NCBI GenBank assembly: GCA_000611715.1 | Contig: AZYM01000095.1 | Span: forward strand, 310,001 to 374,000 | Source of the DNA: Scolecobasidium constrictum UM 578 | Lineage: Eukaryota; Ascomycota; Dothideomycetes; Venturiales; Sympoventuriaceae | Direction: 5' to 3' | DNA length: 64,000 bases | Shown here: positions 35,339 to 46,434 of the stretch, piece by piece | How positions within the stretch are numbered: position 1 is the first letter of the stretch | Layout: each line of letters begins with the position of its first letter | Made by a program: the position numbers and the translations under genes | Notes under the pieces: generated by a model | What the model was told of the DNA's origin: nothing | The model's input: the letters and a program-made list of their open reading frames with translations, nothing else | The model's database searches: none

Positions 35339-36220
35339 TCAGAATGGCACGTCCATATCTTCTACGCTTTCCTCCTTCTTTTGCTCGCCAGGTCCTTCTA
35401 CTGTCTCTTTGATGAAAGCGATTAGAGGAGCGACGATCTGCTTGTTGCTACTCGGTAAGAAGTGTCCTCCAGGATGGTAGACTACTCTTCCTTCCTTCCC
35501 GTGGTCTTCACATGCCTCTGCAAGTCTGAGACTCCTCTTCTCTTCAACCACGGTGTCCATGGTGCCCAGAAAGTGAAGCATCGGAGTCTTGATCCTGGGA
35601 TCGTAGAATGCTTTGTACAATGGATGATTACTGGCACCGAAGCCTGAGTAGCTCACTGCAAACTTGAAAGGCGGATGGACCACATCCGTCACGAATCCTG
35701 TATCCTCTTCCAGTGCTTCAGGAAATCTCATGCCACCACTCGCCTGTGCCTTCTCGAATGCTTCTCTTCTCCCAGGCTCAAGCGTTGACGCCAGCATGCC
35801 CGCCAATGCGCCACCTTGTGAGAAGCCTATCACGCCATCAAAAGGGCCTTCCTCCTTCAGCACTTCAGCACATCTCGCGAAGCCAGTTTCCATGCCATCG
35901 TATGTGTACGGTTCGGCCTCACCCTTTCTCCGCCACCAGCCCCACGCATCGGGTGCTTCCTCACCGCCTACGTCCTTGTTCTCAAAGCCTGCCGTGCCAT
36001 TGGGGTCATCCCAGTTGGGTATATCGCTCTTGTATAGTTGTATCGGTGCAGTCGGATATGCGAGTTGAATCGAGCGTTGTGGGAATGCTTGCGCAAGACG
36101 TTTCTCTAACGCTCGAGTCTTTGAACGAAACAATGGGCCATTTTGGGTGTATCCATGCAGCATAAGTATGCGAAGAACTGGCTTATCTGAAGGTGTATTT
36201 GTGCCGGACGTTGAAGCCAT
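35339..36220 (-). CDS. FSH1-type serine hydrolase (alpha/beta hydrolase)
   Basis: A single-exon gene of 293 residues. The ATG at 36220 (MASTSG) is chosen because the in-frame codon further up is TTG. The fold is that of the yeast Fsh1-Fsh3 family: oxyanion strand ILMLHGYTQNG, nucleophile elbow IGFSQGGALAG, an Asp in LGTMDTVVEEKRS, and the catalytic His in HPGGHFLPSS. The triad looks intact. The insertion with WGWWRRKGEAEPY is usual for this family. Fungal members are predicted esterases; the physiological substrate is unknown. No secretion signal is seen. The end KKEESVEDMDVPF is acidic. Confidence 0.9.
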   Translation of the reverse strand: MASTSGTNTPSDKPVLRILMLHGYTQNGPLFRSKTRALEKRLAQAFPQRSIQLAYPTAPIQLYKSDIPNWDDPNGTAGFENKDVGGEEAPDAWGWWRRKGEAEPYTYDGMETGFARCAEVLKEEGPFDGVIGFSQGGALAGMLASTLEPGRREAFEKAQASGGMRFPEALEEDTGFVTDVVHPPFKFAVSYSGFGASNHPLYKAFYDPRIKTPMLHFLGTMDTVVEEKRSLRLAEACEDHGKEGRVVYHPGGHFLPSSNKQIVAPLIAFIKETVEGPGEQKKEESVEDMDVPF

Positions 36221-36716
36221 GCTTGGAAGGTAGCGCGCGAGCGCTCGACGCAGGAGAGAGGCCAATTTCGTGAACTTTGTAGCCCGAAGCTCTCGACGTT
36301 TGCAGGGCAGACTAATCCCGGTATTGACTTTGTTGGTTGCTGACTATCCGGTGAGTGAGGTACGGAGTGACGAAACTCGGGCCTTGTTTGGAATGGAAGA
36401 GAGTTTCATCGCAGCTTCTCTCCGAACTTCATCATCGACCACCTTTCTTCACAATAGGCGTGCCAGCATCAAGGGCTTGGACATATATATTACACAAGGC
36501 CGATATCAATGTTCCTCATCATTAGGCCTGCGACTGATTCTTCAGCTTATCTCGGGCCCCTCGGCCTCTAATATCCCAGAAGGTGAACCCGATTCACGCA
36601 AAGTCTGCTGTCACAAGGTGTTTTCCAGAACGCATCAAGTATTTCTAAGAAGGTGAAAAGGCTTTAAATACATTCTTTTCCCCCATTCAGCGACCGCGAA
36701 ATCTCGGACCAGCTGA
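36221..36716. other. Intergenic region
   Basis: 496 bases between the FSH1-type gene start and the 3' end of the next minus-strand gene. A plus-strand frame (36270-36656) lacks any motif. Confidence 0.4.
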
Positions 36717-37301
36717 TCAGGCACATTCCAATTTGTAGCTATATGCTTGGGTCTCTCCGCCTTCACCACTCCAGGATTGCAATGAGCCATCTTTGCAGCC
36801 AGTTCTCCCTCCGCGCGTCAAGGTCACCTGCCGACTTTCTCCTGCACACGCTCTCTCCGTGTACACTGTAAGGGTACAGGACTGGCACGCTGGCTGGTCA
36901 AAAACTCTCGTGAGACGTTCCGAGTTCAAGCTCTGGGGATTATCGTACGCGCTCTCAATGTCCTTGCATTGTCCTTGGGATAGAACCATCTGCCCAGACG
37001 GCAGGAGAGTGAGCCCGTTGAGTTCGCATTTGTTATTGGTGAAGACTTCGAGAACTGCGTAAGGAGTGGGAGCAGCACCTGGCACCATCACGGTCTCTAC
37101 CTTGGTCTCGATCACGGTTTGAGCTGGCTCTGTTTTGGTTGCAGTCGTTGTGATTGTTGGACAGACACCTGGAATAACGCAGATGATTGCGTTGACTCGG
37201 AATGACACTACGGCCAGCAGACACGTCAAAGGCAGCAGCTGTTGCACTATGTCAACTCCTGATCTTGCAAGCCATATTCGACCGACCTTTTGTTGAAGCA
37301 T
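36717..37301 (-). CDS. Unrecognised secreted protein with cysteines
   Basis: A single-exon gene of 194 residues. A hydrophobic stretch at about 19-38 (VQQLLPLTCLLAVVSFRVNA) follows basic residues and probably acts as a signal sequence, although it begins further in than usual; an alternative is a signal anchor. Next come IICVIPGVCPTIT, a Thr-rich segment, and a C-terminal domain with paired cysteines (CELNG, QCKD, ACQSCTL, RACAGES, GCKDGS), which suggests an extracellular disulfide-bonded fold. I do not recognise a named family. Confidence 0.7.
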   Translation of the reverse strand: MLQQKVGRIWLARSGVDIVQQLLPLTCLLAVVSFRVNAIICVIPGVCPTITTTATKTEPAQTVIETKVETVMVPGAAPTPYAVLEVFTNNKCELNGLTLLPSGQMVLSQGQCKDIESAYDNPQSLNSERLTRVFDQPACQSCTLTVYTERACAGESRQVTLTRGGRTGCKDGSLQSWSGEGGETQAYSYKLECA

Positions 37302-37667
37302 CTTGAATTTTCGCGGGGTTGTTATTCGGCTCAGAGAAATGATGGAACTGACGGTGAGATATGCAACTGCTTCACGCCGGATAATGCAGACCTATTTATG
37401 CTGCGTGTGGAAGATCACACCGATGAAAATGGGGAGACTTCTTTGTTCAAACATCTCCCCATATTCTGCTAATACAGCCAAAAGCTTTTCCACATCCTCC
37501 AGTCGCGGCGGGCAACCTTAACCCTTCACGTTGTACAGTGCTCTGATATGGCTAGCATGAAAGCCATGTAAGATGAAACCTCAAAGACACAACGAGCACA
37601 AGAGCTACCATCTCGTATCTCAGCTCAGCCAAATTCACACCCACATCCAACCTGGCAAACACCCATC
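37302..37667. other. Intergenic region
   Basis: 366 bases between two genes of the minus strand; presumably the promoter of the secreted protein gene and the 3' end of the membrane protein gene. Confidence 0.4.
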
Positions 37668-38301
37668 TCACTTCAGCTCGATCTGCACCAAGCCACGACT
37701 GTCGACCGGCTCGTACGCTGGCAGGCTTGATGTCTCACCCTGCTCTTCCCGATTCGAAACTCGCGCCGCGCGCCTTGATGAACACCAGAGGCAAATGGTC
37801 CAGATCAGCTGGATCAACCCGAAGGCAAATGCTGTAAGACCGGCAAACAGTACCGTCTGTCTGAGGGCTGGAGGTGAAGCACGATATGCTTTGCAATACA
37901 TATCAATTCTCGTATGCTGGCCCCATCGCTCGCGCGTCTCGCATGGCACATCTGTCAAGACGGCGATGCACCAGATCAGATACGCTGAGCAGCTCAAGAA
38001 GAAACACGAGAAGAAGGATCTGCTGCGCCATAGCTGAGTAATGATAAGAGCTGTAGCCATAAACGGCAACGTGACTCCGAGACTCATGAAGCTAGAGCAG
38101 GTCAGTGCGTGAGGCCAAGTATCGCAGTTGAGGTTGCACTTACATGTTTGAAGACAGGGCATGCTTTGAGTACTGGTTGATGTATTTCGATGCGTTCCAC
38201 AGATGGGGAATGGCCGCGCCGAAGGATACGACAGCAGAAAGCATGACGCATGCTGGAAGGTAACGAGTAATTAGGCGTGGCATTTGACTTGTCCGGGCCA
38301 T
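37668..38301 (-). CDS. Unrecognised four-helix membrane protein
   Basis: Exons (minus) are 38301-38144 and 38091-37668, total 193 residues. The ATG at 38301 (MARTSQMPRL) opens exon 1, and the join AT|C keeps the frame into IFMSLGVTLPFMATALIITQ. Four hydrophobic segments are visible: about 14-32 (YLPACVMLSAVVSFGAAI), 53-70, 80-98 (FFSCFFLSCSAYLIWCIAVL) and 135-157 (VLFAGLTAFAFGLIQLIWTICLW). Both ends carry basic residues; the C-terminal tail is polar. No family is recognised. A four-pass layout with short loops resembles MARVEL-like or other small fungal membrane proteins, but no motif confirms this. Confidence 0.7.
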
Positions 38302-38718
38302 GGTTGCGGCGTCTTGGGTGTCGGAGATCTTGACTCGGCTACGAATGTAGAGTGGTCACTGGTATTGGGCATTTGTGTTCTATTTGTCTGGCATCACGGG
38401 TCGGACCCTAAAAGCTTGTTTCATTTTATGGAAGAGGTGCATTTGGACAACTTCCAGGTTCCATCCCCAATCTCAAAACATCTGGTAGTGATTCGTAAAA
38501 GTGAAGAGGAACCGGCATATGGTACCAAGGTGAGAAAAAGCTTGTGCATCGACCCTGGGAGATACGCGCCAATGTAACGATGTTGAGATTCAATGGCGAC
38601 TAGCATCAATCCCTCGAACAAAAATACAGGTTGAAAGACCCCTGGTTGCAATGTCAGTCGTGCACGTGACTGGTTGTGGTTGAGGATGATGATCATTGGG
38701 GAACAAAAGATCAGCCAC

Positions 38719-38723
38719 AAAAA
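38719..38723 (-). terminator. Pol III terminator of the tRNA gene
   Basis: A run of five T on the minus strand about 8 bases after the discriminator base, as expected for RNA polymerase III termination. Confidence 0.7.
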
Positions 38724-38730
38724 GAAAGTT

Positions 38731-38811
38731 TAGCTCGTGTTGGTTTCGATCCAACGACCTGCGGGTTTCATTTTGTATGAGCCCGCCGCTATTCCGCTTA
38801 GCTAACGAGCT
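38731..38811 (-). tRNA. Initiator tRNA-Met (CAT) with a 9-base intron
   Basis: The cloverleaf reads from 38811 downward. The acceptor stem is AGCTCGT with ACGAGCT, so the terminal pair is A1:U72. The D stem is GCTA/TAGC with loop AGCGGAA. The anticodon stem is GCGGG/CCCGC with anticodon CAT. The T stem is GTTGG/CCAAC with loop ATCGAAA, and A73 is the discriminator. The A1:U72 pair, three G:C pairs next to the anticodon loop and A54 in place of T54 are marks of a eukaryotic initiator rather than elongator tRNA-Met. Between positions 37 and 38 lies CAAAATGAA (38775-38767), the canonical place for a tRNA intron. Confidence 0.9.
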
Positions 38812-38985
38812 GGTTTTGTGAAAGTCAAATGCTCGGTGCAAGTGAAATGGTCGATGCGATTTGCCGGATTTAGTCATAGGTTGCCTCATTTGGACATTGT
38901 GTAGTCCTCTGGAGTGAGTGAGTGCTTTCAATGGCCAATTCCTGTGCTAATCATGTCTCATTGATCATGGGTATCGCTCGTCAGA

Positions 38986-40627
38986 TCAGCTCGCCTTGTG
39001 GAACCTGACTGGTACACCTCCAGCTGGATACATGATCAGGCCGAACGCCTTCTTGATACCTGTCTCTCCCAACCATTCCATTCGATCATATGTCTGTAAC
39101 AGTCGGACGATCAGGAAGCTTGCCTCCGTCATCGCATATTGTTCTATTTGATGGTTAGCAAATATTCGCTGGTTCGGAGCAGATGTACTCACGTCCTAAA
39201 CATATGCGAGGACCACCAGAGAACGGCAAGAAGTCCCATCCGATCTTCCTGCCATCCCATCGATCTGGCTTAAAATCGTTGGCATCTTCACCCCAAAGAT
39301 CCTTCCTTCGATGCAACGCGTATACAGAGAAAGTGACGATCTGCCCCTTGCCAATTGCGACAGGCTTGTCGTGTAACGGTCCACCCCCTATTGGGATCGT
39401 AGTGTCTCGAAGCGCTTGTCTGTTGTTGAACGGTACTGGTGGGTGCAGTCGAAGTGTCTCGAGTATGACGTGCTGTAGATACCGGCATGACTTGAGCTTC
39501 GTGAAACTAAGGTGGCTCAAATCCGATGAAGCATCGCCGAAGTCCTCGAGAATATGCTGTCTCAGCTTTGCATACATCTCTGGGTGTTGACCAAGCTCGG
39601 CGAACAGCCATGACAGGAGAGATGCAGTGGTGTCTCGCCCTGCAGTGAGCATGCCCAGTAGCTGATCCCTAAGCTCGGTGGGGTCTTTGCACTCTCTTGC
39701 CAGCTCTCTGAGCAGATTATATTTCTTGCCATCGTTGATTGGTTTACCCGTGTGCTCTTCCTGTGCTTGCTGATCGAGAGCCATCTGGACATACTGATTG
39801 ACGAACTTTCTGACGTTCGCTGTGGCCTTCCACCATCGTCGTGACTGGACCAGCCAGTATAGACCTTGAAGTCGGATCCTCCAGCTCAACCATTCCTGTG
39901 CGACGGCGAATGACTCTGAAAACTCCTGATCAGTAGTCATAGCAGTAATGCTACCCTTCTCGGTCTCGAGACATCCCGCGAATGCAAGCTGCGAGTCCGT
40001 GGTGTGCCCCACAAGGAATGCGGTCGCAGTATCGAGGGTGAAGCGGTAGAAGTAATCCATGAGATTGACATCTCCTGTCCAGCCATCGGAACTTTGTGGC
40101 AGCACATCGATGAGAATTTTCGCAGCACGATCAGTCTCCTCCAAGTCATTGATCTGCTCTCTGTTGAAAAGAGGTCGGAACAGTGCCCGACTGTGAGCCC
40201 AGAATTCGCCATCCGCAGTGAAGATGTTGTAGCCCAACAACGCACCAAATTGCTTGCTCCGCCTTTCTCCCGTGCCAAAGTCCTTGAAGTTCGTAGCGAG
40301 AAGTGCCTGTATATTCTGCGGATCAATGGTGTCCGTGATCTTTGCGCCCATCAAACCAACGCCTTGGATAGTCGTCGCATTCAACTTCTGAAACCTCGGA
40401 ATGACCAAATCATCGAGGATATCTTTACCCTCAGAGACCGCCTTGATCATGCGATACAAGCCATCAACTCCCCACGGCCACTTGACCAACGTGTTCTGCT
40501 GCGGAGGCTCGCAGCCATTCCGACGTGCGAAACGGTGCACACGGTAGTACCCGGCCCAGAGGTCGAGGAACCAGTACGCAACGTATGCCAGCAAGGCGAA
40601 GAAGATGTAGGACACTGATGATCCCAT
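38986..40627 (-). CDS. Cytochrome P450, CYP52-like alkane/fatty acid hydroxylase
   Basis: A microsomal monooxygenase; CYP52 enzymes oxidise the terminal carbon of n-alkanes and fatty acids. Exons (minus) are 40627-39193 and 39143-38986, total 530 residues. The ATG at 40627 (MGSSVSYIFFALLAYVAYWF) gives an N-terminal membrane anchor. Visible landmarks: I-helix MLTAGRDTTASLLSW, K-helix ETLRLHPPVPFNNR, PERF region FKPDRWDG and the heme loop FSGGPRICLG with ligand Cys476. The intron falls directly after that loop; splicing gives LGQQYAMTEASF, which is the CYP52 pattern. Without splicing the frame ends ten codons later. The assignment to CYP52 rests on these motifs only. Confidence 0.92.
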
Positions 40628-41363
40628 GATTTGGTACTGTACCCTGAAGTCAGGTTCGTGCTCGTGGGGTGACACCTGTCAACCAGTCTACCGCCGAAAG
40701 TCTTGACGTACACGGTCCTGACGCGTGCTCTCACACGATATTGACTGTGTTACACTCAATACGACAGTCAGAATTCAAGAGGAGTGGTAAGATAGATATA
40801 TGATCAGGACACGCGGTCATTAACGAATACGCAGCAGACGCGGAGGTAGAAATGCTCCGCGAAGCTAGATCGATCGACTGCATATCGCAAGGCTGAGCGA
40901 GCATCCTTGCATGATCGGGTTGTCATGACCTATCCGACGATTATGATACGACAGCAAGAGCATGATACATAAGCCACTCGGCAAATCTGCGAGCAGAATC
41001 ACACCAAGAAAGCTAATCCATTATGCGCGGGGCAGCCTGTCCGTGGCGAGAACATGCATCTGGCTTGCAAAAGAGTCATTGTGAAGACGCGGAACGAGGA
41101 GCAATATGATATCGTCAGACATAGAGAACAATTAATTATGTGTATAGTCATCGGCCCCAAAACCAGTATCATGCGTCAACATACCGTCCAATGCGGTGCA
41201 GAATTGACCAGCGCAGACTCATCATCAAGGGAAGGGGAAATTCGCAGTCATCAGCAAAAGATACTGGTACATGGATATCGAACATGCCGCGCAGGAGAAG
41301 AAATGCATAGACGCCGCGTGTTGTCGTTCATGAAGTGAGGAGATAGTGCACCGTCTCTGTCGC
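40628..41363. other. Intergenic region
   Basis: 736 bases: the P450 promoter side and the 3' end of the CAP-Gly gene. No gene is seen. Confidence 0.4.
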
Positions 41364-43729
41364 TCAGCCGAATTGGTCTTCGAACGAGCAGTTGATGCTA
41401 TCGTGACCGTCACGTTCGCACAGCGCACACCACTTGCTCGGATCCCGCGTTCCGTCCTTTCCAGCAGCCACACTGTCGTTCATCTTGTATGGGTTCGGCA
41501 GTGGCATGTTCGGTGGTGCACTGGTGACGGCCGGGAGAATCTGAATTGAAGGCTTCTTGTGCAGAGACATGGCCAATGGCTTTGGCTTGTCCGGATCTTG
41601 CGAAGAGATGGACGCATTTTGCATATGCTTCGAGATCTTCTCGACGTCCTGATCGGCCCCTTGGACGGATTCCTTATCAATGCTCGTGCAGGTCAGAATA
41701 TCGTGACCGCTGGTCTCGCAGATCTCGCACCAGAGGACACCACTGCCTGTGCTCACGCTGTGCGTGTCAGCTTCGGCCATTGGAGCCATTGCCTCAATGC
41801 GACCACTGGAGCCACGCCAGTTCACGACTGTGCCCTTAGAGTCGCGAGCAGACGAGCGCTTGTCTTGAGTGGCCGTTCGATCAGACATGCCGTTGCTGAT
41901 GACGCTGCCACGCTGCTCCATTCCCTTCAGCTTTTCGACTTCTCGTTCGAGTTGCTCCTCATGGAAGTTCTTGCGCTCGATCAAGCCTTGAAGCTCCTTC
42001 TTCTCTCGCTCAAGGCGTTCAACCGTGGCCTTGATTTGAGTTTGCTCTTCTGACGACATCCCATCTGAAGTGCCACGGTTCAGAGATGGTCGTTCAGCTA
42101 CTGGGCTGCCGGCTCCTGAGCTCAAAGAGTGGATGATCGCTCGCAAGCCTCGAATCTCGTCTTGCATCTGCTCCTTGTCTCTCGAATCCTGACTGCCAAT
42201 GCCAACAGCCGCTTCAGCATTCTTTAGTGCTTCTGCAGACTTCTCGCGCTCTTGCTTAAGTTCTGCGCGCGTGCGTTCGACTTCGCCTCGTAGGAATTCG
42301 ACCTCAGCTCTTGCTTCAGCTTCGCCTCGTCGGGCATCCTCTAGACCCTCCTCCAGTTCAGCTACCATCTCTTCGACCTGCTTCATCTGCTGCGTCACAC
42401 CTGTGACCTCCTCATGATTCGCTTGCAATTCTCGCAGCTCAGCCACAAGCTCCTCCACCTTCTTCTCGTAAACTCGCTCAGTCTCTGTGCTTGCCATCTC
42501 CAGCGTGTCGATTGTGCTCCTGAAGTCAGCGCGATGCGCGTCAAACTCTGCAGTAAGCATTGCGATGCGCTCGTTCTTCTCTCGAATGATAGCACGAAGC
42601 TGAGCTGAATCGGCATCGCGCAGACCGCCACTTCCATTGCGATTATGTCCACCGAGCTCGTCTAGCCCCTTCATGTTCTCGAGCTCAGCAAGACTCGCTT
42701 CCATCTCAGCGAAACTTGCAGCTTGCTCCTTGAGTTGTCGATCTCGCTCTTGCAGTTGCTTCTTCAGCCTCTTCACTTCCTCCTCCGTTTCGTCAGTCGA
42801 TCGCCGCGCGAGTGGAGTGAAAGCAGAACCTGCGCTGATCCCAGAGCCCGCTGCTGAGCCATCACTGCTTCGTGTAGGCACGCCAGGAGTAGGCGTGGTA
42901 TCAGTGCTCTCGTCGCCTCCTCTCATGCCCAAGCGCGAGTTGTTCCGTGAGTATGGGCCAGGTGTTCGCGTCTTCGGCAGACTTCTATTAGGCGCTGGGC
43001 TAGGCACATTTCGAGGAGTGCCGATCACGCTTCTGCTCAACGCTGGCACCTTCCCTGGTGTTGGGGCGAGTGTGGGTACTTTTCGCAGCGGTGACTCGGG
43101 TCGTGGTAGGGACGGTCGCTGTTGTCTCGGCTTGAATGAAGGGCTTGGAGGTCGTGCACCTGGCCCAACCGACTGCGAGAACTTGGGCATGCCATTTGGA
43201 GATGTGATGTCCGGGAATCCTCCTGTGCCATGGTTTGGCGTCGTAGGAGTCGGAGGAAATTCGTCGTATATCGATTCGCGCCGTGAAGCTCTGTGCAGTG
43301 GGAGGAATATGCCAGCGTTTGGCTGCGACGTTGCGAAGTATCGCTTGCTGTAAATTGAAATTAGTATGACGATGGCAACGAGGCAACGTGGACAGCTTAC
43401 CCGTCAACATCGCCGTCGTTCTTGCCCTTATGCGCATATTGCTTCGCGAGCTCCACGCCGAGGAACGTGCCACTCTTGCCGTCTATTGATCCTATAAACT
43501 TTGCTGTCCCGTGCATCCCACCGGGAACGTCTACGGTGTCGCCAACTTGGATGTCGCCTCCGCCGCCCATCTTGCCAGATCCAGCGCCAGTCAGAGCTTG
43601 CAGAGACGCTTTCCTCGCTACCGCTGCCGCGGCCGACAAATTTGGTGAACTGGCGGTGTTTATGCCACCAGCGAAGGAAGGACGCGGCGCGCCCAAGCGG
43701 CGGGGCGTCTGCAGATTTGACCCATTCAT
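41364..43729 (-). CDS. CAP-Gly microtubule plus-end protein, CLIP-170/Tip1/Bik1-like
   Basis: Tracks growing microtubule ends. Exons (minus) are 43729-43401 and 43347-41364, total 770 residues. The ATG at 43729 (MNGSNLQTPRR) is the plausible start; the longest frame begins at a non-ATG codon. A CAP-Gly domain spans about 60-130: VGDTVDVPGGMHGTAKFIG, the GKNDG tubulin-tail motif as KGKNDGDVDGKRYF (across the intron), then GIFLPLHRAS. A basic Ser/Pro-rich region follows, as in CLIPs. A long coiled coil covers about 305-560, and the end carries two zinc knuckles: WCEICETSGHDILTC and WCALCERDGHDSINC. CAP-Gly, coiled coil and tandem zinc knuckles in this order are the CLIP-170 layout. Only one CAP-Gly domain is present, as in yeast proteins. 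Confidence 0.93.
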
Positions 43730-44248
43730 CTCGTTGCCATAGGCGATCCGTTCGCGGACGGGTACATGCGACTTGGTCGTGGAACCGTGGAGTTGTTTTG
43801 TGTTTTCGCAGATCAACAAAGAGGATGATCCTTGGAGATGCAGAACAGGGGAAAGGAGTTCGAGGTTGACGATGCGCCAAGAACACCTGTCAAACTGGCC
43901 TCCGGGGAACGCACTTGGACGGCGACCACGATTCCAACGAGATCACAAACTACGGCTGTCAAATCAATGCCATATAATCAATGGTCACTGTTTAGATCTG
44001 CCGATACACAGCTGTGCGGCGGAGTGCGTTAGCGGCTGCTAACGCGCCATAACACGCGACTTTCCGCTTGTTTCCCGTGTTACCGCGCCGCTAGTGATCG
44101 AGCATGTTCGACTCGCAGTTGTATGCTCTCGTTGGCAACTACTACATCATGAAGGTGAGCACGCTCAAAGTAATGCACGCGTTCTCTTAGTACTAAAACA
44201 AAGGCAATTGAAGGTCTATCGACACAAATATCATGACACAGATTTCAC

Positions 44249-44280
<32 letters not shown>

Positions 44281-44572
44281 GCAGCAGCAACATCTATGCA
44301 CGACGTCTTCATTCAGAAATGCGGCTTCCAACAACATTTGCATGGACCCTCAAGATCACGCCCACTGTTCTCAGACACCTCTCGTTGTGATCTGCTCACA
44401 ATTCGTAAAGAGGTCAACAGGCCCACTTTGTAATGGCAAGAAGACTTCGAGGCCGGCCGCGTCTACAGGAACCGCTCCAAGGTACTAATCGGCTCAGGAA
44501 TTCAGTCCTTCTCGAGGCACTGTACCCTACCGCAAGAACATAATCCATTCGCACCACCCACTGTATCGGTCT
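43730..44572. other. Intergenic region with a trinucleotide repeat
   Basis: 843 bases. A frame through the TCA repeat codes mostly Ser and shows no domain. No gene is supported. Confidence 0.4.
44251..44289. repeat. Microsatellite (TCA)10(GCA)3
   Basis: Ten perfect TCA units (44251-44280) followed by three GCA units, outside any supported gene. Confidence 0.95.
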
Positions 44573-45428
44573 TCAGTCCCGCTTCGTCGTATGAACGCCA
44601 AACATATGCAATGTCCCAAGGAGCAGATTGCGGAGGGTAACCATAGCCGCGGAGAGTAGTTCGAACAAGATCTTGGTGTCCGCGAAGACAATTGATAGGA
44701 GAATGATCTGGATCCGAGGACGGCTCTTCACCCCATGGTAGGGACGCCAGCCTTCCTTATACGGAAAACGCTCTTCTTCTACACGGCCATCAGGTTCTCC
44801 CCACCTTACGAAAGGCTGTACACTCACCAAAGAATGTCCGGAAGTAGCTGACCGGGATCTCATGTGTCTGTGTGTCCGCAAAGAGCTGGAACAAGACAGA
44901 GATCTCGATGTAGCTGATCAGAAGCGCCTTTAGGTCCAAGTTGCCCGGCTTATTCGCTGCAGCATGAGCTCGCTTCGAAGTCGCGATCCGCATATGCCTG
45001 ATCTTTGCAGCTGTCGCATAATCCACTGTCTTCCTATCACCGATCACGTCAAGTACTCCTCGCCATATTTGTGGATCAAGGTGCAGGCTGTCGCCGAGCG
45101 CATGGTCTTGCCGCGAGATGGAGGCATCGTGTTCAAGTACACCATTCATGTCAAGCTGGTCGAGATTTAAGCGCCCGGTTGCTTGCGCCTCTGGGATAGG
45201 CTTTGCACCTGATGCGAAGATATTGCCGATGTTCTCTGGCTTCACATCACCAGCCTTGCATGCATTCTCTTGTATCATCTCTTTGCTTATGCTTGTTCCA
45301 TTATGGGGTATGAAATGGTGATTAGCGAGGGAGTTCAGGAGTGGGCATGGTGATCTTTTGTCGCCGGGGCCCGGACGTTTCCATCGCGAGAAGTCTGCTT
45401 GTAGATGTGAGGGTGGAAGGTCTGACAT
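44573..45428 (-). CDS. Short heme-thiolate peroxidase (chloroperoxidase/peroxygenase family)
   Basis: Uses hydrogen peroxide to oxygenate or halogenate organic substrates through a Cys-ligated heme. Exons (minus) are 45428-44828 and 44778-44573, total 268 residues, the length of the short group of unspecific peroxygenases. The proximal heme ligand is Cys28 in RSPCPLLNSLANHHFIPHNG. The EHD motif is at 99-101 (GVLEHDASISRQD). The distal part SYFRTFFEEERFPYKEGW spans the intron and includes the catalytic Glu region. The C-terminus has a moderately hydrophobic stretch. There is no N-terminal signal peptide: the product begins MSDLPPSHLQADFSRW. Most studied members are secreted, so either the protein is intracellular or an upstream exon is missed. 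Confidence 0.88.
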
Positions 45429-46434
45429 GGTGGGACAATCTTGAGAAAGAAGGCCAGCTGGGCATTCCTACGTCTTATCACTCCACCCGGCAGTGCAGCG
45501 ATTGCTAGAGCATGGCAACTTGAAGCCAATAGCTACTCCTCAGTGGAAGGCTACCCCAGACTCGGCCGTTCCAGACCTAGCCTTCCGCATATCTACAAGG
45601 TGAGGGACAAAGAAAGTGGTCTGCTGTATCACTTCAGCATCACTGCTTCGTGGCTTGCAAGTCCCTCCGAGACATCCTGCGGTATATAGTATCAGCTAAG
45701 TCGATCTGGAAGACCTTCTGTCTTCCAGGTGTGCGTATTCAATATGCACAAATCTCTGAGCTCTGTATCTTAGTGTAGCTTGTTCACTACTTCGAAGCAG
45801 CCACTATCTCGAGCTGAACAACCCCAGTTTCAGCTGAAGCTTCTAGTCCCGTGACTGGCGTCTCGTCCATCTCAACATCCCTGCCACCACATGCATCTCA
45901 GTTCCCCACATTGGCTTGCGACGGCCTGCAGAGTGACGCGAAAAAATTGAGATGCTCGCGCAAGGCAGAATTTTTTTTGGAGCAATGACAATCGCGCAAG
46001 ATATCGCGAGTTCGGGTGATCACTGAGCATAGATACTCCTTAGGATGCGCATTTCTCCAGCATCGTGAGCCCTCTGCGCACTGCTCCACGGCCTCGCAAG
46101 AGTCAGGCTGAATTGATCCTCACCGCCAATTAGCATCGCAGTATTGAGCAATTGTCAACGAAAACTATCTACGCAAGGCTCGCCGAGGGGCCCGACCACT
46201 ATCAAGATAGCAGCCGTCCGATCTGGGCTTAGCCCGGGCTTCATCACGGGCGACATCGCTCACCTGCAGGCTTGAACTTTTTCCAGTCACCAAGGTTTGT
46301 TCGGTTCCTTCAACCACCACAACCTGCTCAACTTCTCAGGAAGGGGGCCAATTGCTCTCAGATACACTGCTCCAACACCGAGGGCGAGCCATTGAGCATT
46401 CTTTTCCCTCTCGCAGGGAGGAAACAGCTCGACA
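45429..46434. other. Divergent intergenic region, peroxygenase and CPA2
   Basis: 1006 bases between two start codons on opposite strands. CT-rich patches precede the CPA2 start. No gene is supported. Confidence 0.4.

Larger units (their letters stand above)
38302..38985. other. Intergenic region carrying the initiator tRNA gene
   Basis: 684 bases between the four-helix membrane protein start and the P450 3' end. Apart from the tRNA gene and its terminator no feature is seen. Confidence 0.5.

Noticed and set aside
44094..44390. Plus-strand frame through the TCA repeat as a Ser/Ile-rich protein
   Set aside because: The composition comes from the microsatellite and there is no motif or supported start.
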